A stretch of 53,466 bases of DNA. Origin: Actinomycetota bacterium. GTDB lineage: Bacteria; Actinomycetota; Acidimicrobiia; Acidimicrobiales; AC-35. A program made the position numbers and the translations under genes. The stretch spans positions 6,175-59,640 of the forward strand of contig VAXP01000127.1 of assembly GCA_005884125.1 (NCBI GenBank), read 5' to 3'. The notes under the pieces are model-generated. The model did not search any database, was not told the origin of the DNA, and worked only from the letters and a program-made list of their open reading frames with translations. Shown one piece after another: positions 50,150 to 53,466 of the stretch; position 1 is the first letter of the stretch, and each line of letters starts with the position of its first letter.

Positions 50150-50580
50150 GCCCGCGGGCGCTGTCACCGCGCCACCTGGCCGCGGTGACCCTGGTCGCGG
50201 CCGTGTCGGTCGTGCCCGGCTCCGCGCCGGTCGCGCCTCACGGGACCGCTGACGTGCCCGTCGTGACGCTCACCGTCCACCACAGCCAGTTCTCACGTAC
50301 GCGCCTGCGCGTGCCCGCCGGCCTGGTCCGCTTCGTCGTGCGCAACACCGATCCCATCGACCACGAGCTCATCATCGGCGACCGATCGGTTCAGGACCGC
50401 CACGAGCGGGGCACCGAGCCCCGTCATCCGCCCCGCACGGGCGAGGTCACGGTTCCTGCGGGTGGCACCGCGGGGACGGTCTACGTCTTCGCGCCCTCGG
50501 GCTCGGTGCTCTTCGGCTGCCACCTGCCCGGACATTGGGCCTACGGGATGCACGGGGAGATGAGCGTGACCTACGGCTGA
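50146..50580 (+). CDS. Secreted cupredoxin (type 1 copper protein)
   Basis: A 144-residue protein with a signal-like start (SPRHLAAVTLVAAVSVVPGSAPVAP). VHHSQFSRTRLRVPAGLVRFVVRNTDPIDHELIIGD has the upper His ligand (DHELII), and GCHLPGHWAYGMHGEMSV carries the Cys, His and Met ligands at the usual blue-copper spacing (C-x4-H-x4-M). It is an electron-transfer or copper-handling protein on the outside of the membrane. Translational coupling to the DUF2330 gene suggests a joint role. Confidence 0.88.
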   Translation: MSPRALSPRHLAAVTLVAAVSVVPGSAPVAPHGTADVPVVTLTVHHSQFSRTRLRVPAGLVRFVVRNTDPIDHELIIGDRSVQDRHERGTEPRHPPRTGEVTVPAGGTAGTVYVFAPSGSVLFGCHLPGHWAYGMHGEMSVTYG

Positions 50581-50586
50581 GGGTCC

Positions 50587-51234
50587 TCAGCGGATGCCGG
50601 TGTCGCAGCTGATGTCGGCCCGCACCGGCGGGCCCGAGGGCACGGTCACGTCCACCGCCGGGCAGCGGGGGAAGGAGCTGTTGGTCACCACGACCAGTGT
50701 GTAGCGCCCCGGCGCCAGGCTCATCCGGTAGGCGCCCTGACCGTCGGACGTGGTGCTGGCCGCGGTGTGGGCGCCCTGCCTGGCGTCGACCTCCGCGGAG
50801 ACGGGCCGGGGCGGGCACGGGTGGTCGGGACGTTCGACGGGACAGGTCGGCCCTGCGCTCACCGTGCCGAACACGCCCGTCCCCGCGGGCGGCGACGGCG
50901 AACCGGTGGTGGGGGTCGGGGCCGAAGAGGTGGGGGGCGCGGAGGCGCCCGGCGCGGCCGTGGTCGGGGCCCCGCTCGTGAAGGTGCCGCGCCCGGCCGT
51001 CACCATGGTCGAGCCTGCGGGCGTGGCTGACGGTGCCGACGCCGACGTGGCCGGGCCTGCTGTGCCGGGCGAACCCCCGGAGGCGGCGACAAGGGAGGAG
51101 GACGTGGGTGCCGCCGGCCCGGTCGACGCCGAGCGGGTGGCCACCGAACGGGAAGGACCGCAGGCGGCGCCCACCAGGGCGCAGGCCAGCACCATCCCAG
51201 GGCGGGCCCACCGTCTCCGCAGCACCGCCGCCAT
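50587..51234 (-). CDS. Lipoprotein with carboxypeptidase-regulatory-like domain
   Basis: A 215-residue lipoprotein from the ATG at 51234. The lipobox is LVGAAC (Cys near residue 25). A long Ser/Thr/Ala/Pro-rich linker is followed by a compact beta domain: GVFGTVSAGPTCPVERPDHPC and SDGQGAYRMSLAPGRYTLVVVTN, the G-x-Y-x3-L-x-P-G-x-Y pattern of carboxypeptidase-regulatory-like folds. The domain holds four Cys, suggesting disulfides. It probably binds a wall or surface component. Convergent with the cupredoxin gene. Confidence 0.75.
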   Translation of the reverse strand: MAAVLRRRWARPGMVLACALVGAACGPSRSVATRSASTGPAAPTSSSLVAASGGSPGTAGPATSASAPSATPAGSTMVTAGRGTFTSGAPTTAAPGASAPPTSSAPTPTTGSPSPPAGTGVFGTVSAGPTCPVERPDHPCPPRPVSAEVDARQGAHTAASTTSDGQGAYRMSLAPGRYTLVVVTNSSFPRCPAVDVTVPSGPPVRADISCDTGIR

Positions 51235-51294
51235 GGTCGCGCGCCATGGCGCCCCCGCCTGCTCAGGGCCCCATCGCTGGCAGGCCGCCAATCC

Positions 51295-51308
51295 TGACGC
51301 TAGCGTCA
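51295..51308. promoter_or_regulatory. Palindromic operator TGACGCTAGCGTCA (site 5)
   Basis: A perfect palindrome (16 bp including flanking C and G) before the P450 gene. The -10 box TAGCGT (51301-51306) lies inside it, 8 nt before the GTG at 51315. A bound regulator would hide the -10 box completely. This spacing also supports GTG 51315 as a leaderless start. Confidence 0.65.
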
Positions 51309-51314
51309 GGGTTC

Positions 51315-52574
51315 GTGGGTGACCGCCGGCAGCTCGTGGTCGAGCAGACCTACGACCCCTTCGAGGCCTTCGAGAGGGCCCAGGGCGCAGGGGTGCGCGA
51401 CCCCTATCCCGAGTGGGCCGACCTCCGCGAGCGGGGGCCGGTTCAGAAGATCGAGCTGCGCAAGCTCTTCGGCATGGACACGATGGTCGACATCCCCGAC
51501 CTGCCCGACCTGCCCGAGAGCTACCTGGTGCTGGGCTACGACGAGGTGGCCCAGGTCCTGCGGGACGGCCAGACGTTCTCGTCGGCCTGCTACTCGGCCA
51601 GCATGGGCATCGTCATGGGTCACACCATCTTGGAGATGGACGAGCCCGAGCACCATCGCTACCGCGGCCTGGTGCAGCAGGCCTTCACCCGCAAGGCCAT
51701 GGAGCGCTGGGAGACGGAGCTGGTCGCCCCCATCGTGAACCGGCTGGTGGACGGGTTCGTGGACAAGGGCAGGGCCGACCTGGTCCCCGAGCTGTTCTTC
51801 GTGTTCCCCGTCTACGTCATCGCCGCCCTTCTGGGCCTGCCCGACGAGGACCTGCCCGCCTTCCACCGGCTCGCCGTCCAGCTCATCAGCGTGGCCTTCA
51901 ACTGGGACCGGGGCGTGGCCGCCTCCCAACAGCTGCGCGACTACTTCGCCGGGATCCTCGAGGAGCGCAGGCGGGATCCGGCCGAGGACGTGATCAGCGT
52001 GCTGGCCCGAGCCGAGCTGGACGGGGTCCGCCTCACCGACGAGGAGATATTCGCCTTCCTACGCCTGCTCCTGCCCGCGGGGGCGGAGACCACCTACCGC
52101 TCCTCCAGCAATCTTCTCTTGGGCCTGCTGACGCATACGGACCAGCTCGACGCCCTGCGGCGCGACCGGGCCCTTCTGCCCCAGGCCATCGAGGAGGGCT
52201 TGCGTTGGGAACCCCCCCTGACGGGGATCATGCGCCTGGCCACCCGCGACGTGGAGCTGGGCGGCGTCGCCATCCCCGGTGGCTCGGTGGTCAGCGTGTG
52301 CGTGGGTGTGGCCAACCGCGATCCGCGGCGCTGGACCGACCCCGAACGCTTCGATCTCTTCCGTCCTCCCCAGCCCCATACCGCCTTCGCCCTTGGTCCT
52401 CACACCTGCCTGGGCATGCACCTGGCCCGCATGGAGACCACCGTCGCCCTCAACATCCTGCTCGACCGGCTCCCGGGGCTGCGCCTCGACCCCGAGGCCC
52501 AGGACGTGCACGTGCGGGGGGTGGCGTTCCGGGCTCCGGCGCACCTCCCCGTCGTCTTCGACGTGCCCGCCTGA
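51315..52574 (+). CDS. Cytochrome P450
   Basis: A 419-residue P450. Motifs: I-helix LLLPAGAETTYRSSSN, K-helix EEGLRWEPP (ExxR), and heme loop FALGPHTCLGMHLARME with the axial Cys. The length is in the usual bacterial class I range, so it needs a ferredoxin and a reductase; the [3Fe-4S] ferredoxin at 10866 is a possible partner. GTG at 51315 places the palindrome just upstream. Oxygenation of a sterol, terpenoid or fatty acid side chain would fit the window, but the substrate is unknown. Confidence 0.95.
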   Translation: MGDRRQLVVEQTYDPFEAFERAQGAGVRDPYPEWADLRERGPVQKIELRKLFGMDTMVDIPDLPDLPESYLVLGYDEVAQVLRDGQTFSSACYSASMGIVMGHTILEMDEPEHHRYRGLVQQAFTRKAMERWETELVAPIVNRLVDGFVDKGRADLVPELFFVFPVYVIAALLGLPDEDLPAFHRLAVQLISVAFNWDRGVAASQQLRDYFAGILEERRRDPAEDVISVLARAELDGVRLTDEEIFAFLRLLLPAGAETTYRSSSNLLLGLLTHTDQLDALRRDRALLPQAIEEGLRWEPPLTGIMRLATRDVELGGVAIPGGSVVSVCVGVANRDPRRWTDPERFDLFRPPQPHTAFALGPHTCLGMHLARMETTVALNILLDRLPGLRLDPEAQDVHVRGVAFRAPAHLPVVFDVPA

Positions 52575-52601
52575 GCCGGCCTTCCCGGCTCGCTGGCTCG
52601 C

Positions 52602-52607
52602 TACCGT
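52602..52607 (+). promoter_or_regulatory. -10 box TACCGT of the aldehyde dehydrogenase remnant
   Basis: 8 nt before the ATG at 52616. The promoter survives although the gene body is mostly gone. Confidence 0.4.
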
Positions 52608-52615
52608 GTCCACCG

Positions 52616-52859
52616 ATGGCTGAGGCGGTGGTGACCGGCCTGGGCGAGGCCCGCATGCTCGTGGGCGGTGAGCCGGTGGGCGCGGCCTCGGGGGCGACGT
52701 TCGACAACCTCAACCCTGCCCACCGAGCAGGTCATCGGCGTCACGGCCGACGCCTCGGCCGAGGACATGGAGGGGGCCGTGGCCGCAGCGGAGAACGGCG
52801 TCGAGGGCTTCGAGGAGTACCTCGAGGTCAAGACCGTCGGCCTGCCCGCCCGGGGCTGA
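52616..52859 (+). pseudogene. Aldehyde dehydrogenase remnant: N-terminus joined to C-terminus
   Basis: About 80 codons. The start MAEAVVTGLGEARMLVGGEPV and GATFDNLNPA is a typical aldehyde dehydrogenase N-terminus. After a one-base frameshift near 52722 it continues TEQVIGVTADASAEDMEGAVAAAE, the next N-terminal helix. It then passes directly to NGVEGFEEYLEVKTVGLP, which is the C-terminal end of the same family, and stops. The central ~400 residues with the catalytic Cys and Glu are missing. Promoter and start codon remain. It is a decay product or a collapsed assembly, not a working enzyme. Confidence 0.75.
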
Positions 52860-52869
52860 CGGGCGGGCT

Positions 52870-53466
52870 TCAGCCCACGCCGAGGTAGAGCTCGGCGATG
52901 GCGGTGGCGCCGCCCAGCTCCTCCAGCGTGCCCCCGGCCACGATGGCACCCCGCTCGATGAGATAGGCCCGGTCGATCACCGCGGACACGAGCTGGGGCG
53001 CCTGCTCGACCAGCACCACGGCGACGCCGCGGGCGCGGACGTCGCCCACCGCCTCCACCAGGCGCTGAGCCGCGACAGGGGCGAGGCCGGCCGACATCTC
53101 GTCGATGAGCATCACCGAGGGGCGGGCCATGACCGCCCGTCCCAGGGCGAGCATCTGCTGCTCGCCCCCCGACAGGGTTCCGGCCCGCTGGGCCTGGCGG
53201 TCGCGCAGGCGGGGGAACAGGGCGAACACCTCCTCGATCGGAGTCGGCCGCCGGGACGCCAGGGCCGCCGTCTCCAGGTTCTCGCGCACGGTCATGGACA
53301 CGAAGATCTCCCGCCCCTCGGGCACGTGGGCCAGGCCCAGCCGGGCCCTGGTCCAGGTGCGCAGGCCGTCGATGCGGTGGTTCCCGAGCGTCACCGTTCC
53401 GGAACAGACGGGCAGGGCCCCGCACAGGGCCCGCAGGAGGGTCGTCTTGCCCGCGCCGTTGGCCCC
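52870..53466 (-). CDS. Branched-chain amino acid-type ABC transporter ATPase (LivF), partial
   Basis: The minus-strand frame enters from beyond the right edge at the Walker A ([16 protein letters not shown]) and runs to a stop at 52870. It has AHVPEGREIFVSMTVRENLETAA, LSGGEQQMLALGRAVM (signature), MLIDEMSAGL (Walker B) and a C-terminus ending AIAELYLGVG. This is a second LivF, different from that at 32540, so another Liv-type importer must continue to the right. About the first 30 residues are missing. Confidence 0.92.
   Translation of the reverse strand, partial: GANGAGKTTLLRALCGALPVCSGTVTLGNHRIDGLRTWTRARLGLAHVPEGREIFVSMTVRENLETAALASRRPTPIEEVFALFPRLRDRQAQRAGTLSGGEQQMLALGRAVMARPSVMLIDEMSAGLAPVAAQRLVEAVGDVRARGVAVVLVEQAPQLVSAVIDRAYLIERGAIVAGGTLEELGGATAIAELYLGVG

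Noticed and set aside
1-53466. CRISPR arrays, insertion sequences, tRNA or rRNA genes
   Set aside because: No repeat-spacer periodicity, transposase motif, terminal inverted repeats or cloverleaf was seen.

Overview
The window is a gene-dense, very GC-rich stretch of a high-GC actinobacterial chromosome. The closest fit by gene content is an uncultured Acidimicrobiia-type or mycobacteria-like lipid degrader; this is inferred from content and codon use, not from a marker gene. Start codons are often GTG, genes overlap by GTGA, and many genes look leaderless, with a TANNNT -10 box 6-8 nt before the start codon. No rRNA, tRNA, CRISPR array, insertion sequence or phage gene was seen, and no intergenic gap exceeds about 150 bp.

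Region by region. 1-6.0 kb: a partial methyltransferase, two acyl-CoA synthetase-type enzymes, an alpha/beta hydrolase, a DinB-like protein and an acyl-CoA dehydrogenase. 6.1-9.3 kb: an SDR stub and an ABC-2 exporter (ATPase plus two permeases, one frameshifted). 9.3-10.6 kb: a frameshifted PaaK-like ligase. 10.7-21.4 kb: a long plus-strand catabolic run (small coiled-coil protein, 3Fe-4S ferredoxin, double acyl-CoA dehydrogenase, acyl-CoA synthetase, MaoC hydratase, two DUF35 proteins flanking a CMD-family protein, an Ltp2-like thiolase homologue, acyl-CoA dehydrogenase, crotonase, a second thiolase-like protein). It resembles the retro-aldol side-chain shortening modules of steroid degraders. 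21.4-26.1 kb: TetR regulator, orphan LuxR helix-turn-helix, cNMP-domain-like protein, damaged acyl-CoA synthetase and acyl-CoA dehydrogenase. 26.0-29.2 kb: GMC oxidoreductase with a gluconate-dehydrogenase-subunit-3-like partner, divergent from a TenA/heme-oxygenase-fold protein. 29.2-32.5 kb: a GldA/F/G-like ABC system with a DUF4340-like lipoprotein. 32.5-40.0 kb: a branched-chain-amino-acid-type (Liv) importer with fused LivH-LivM, two envelope proteins and a binding lipoprotein. 40.1-46.7 kb: VOC protein, alcohol dehydrogenase, class II aldolase, 2-hydroxyacid dehydrogenase, luciferase-like monooxygenase, DJ-1-like protein and two SDRs. 46.7-51.2 kb: an ECF sigma factor, a membrane protein that looks like an anti-sigma factor carrying an extracellular binding-protein-like domain, then DUF2330, cupredoxin and a lipoprotein. 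51.3-53.5 kb: cytochrome P450, an internally deleted aldehyde dehydrogenase remnant and the 3' part of a second LivF.

Three things stand out. First, a palindrome TGAC-N6-GTCA occurs at five intergenic promoters (10,627; 14,956; 28,379; 43,314; 51,295) in front of lipid and redox genes, in several cases on top of the -35 or -10 box. It looks like a local regulon operator. Second, the sigma/anti-sigma pair suggests an unusual way of sensing a small molecule outside the cell. Third, several genes carry internal deletions or single-base frameshifts, which are either real gene decay or assembly errors.

All assignments come from reading motifs. No database or alignment was run, and operator sites and hairpins were found by eye, so the lists are not exhaustive.
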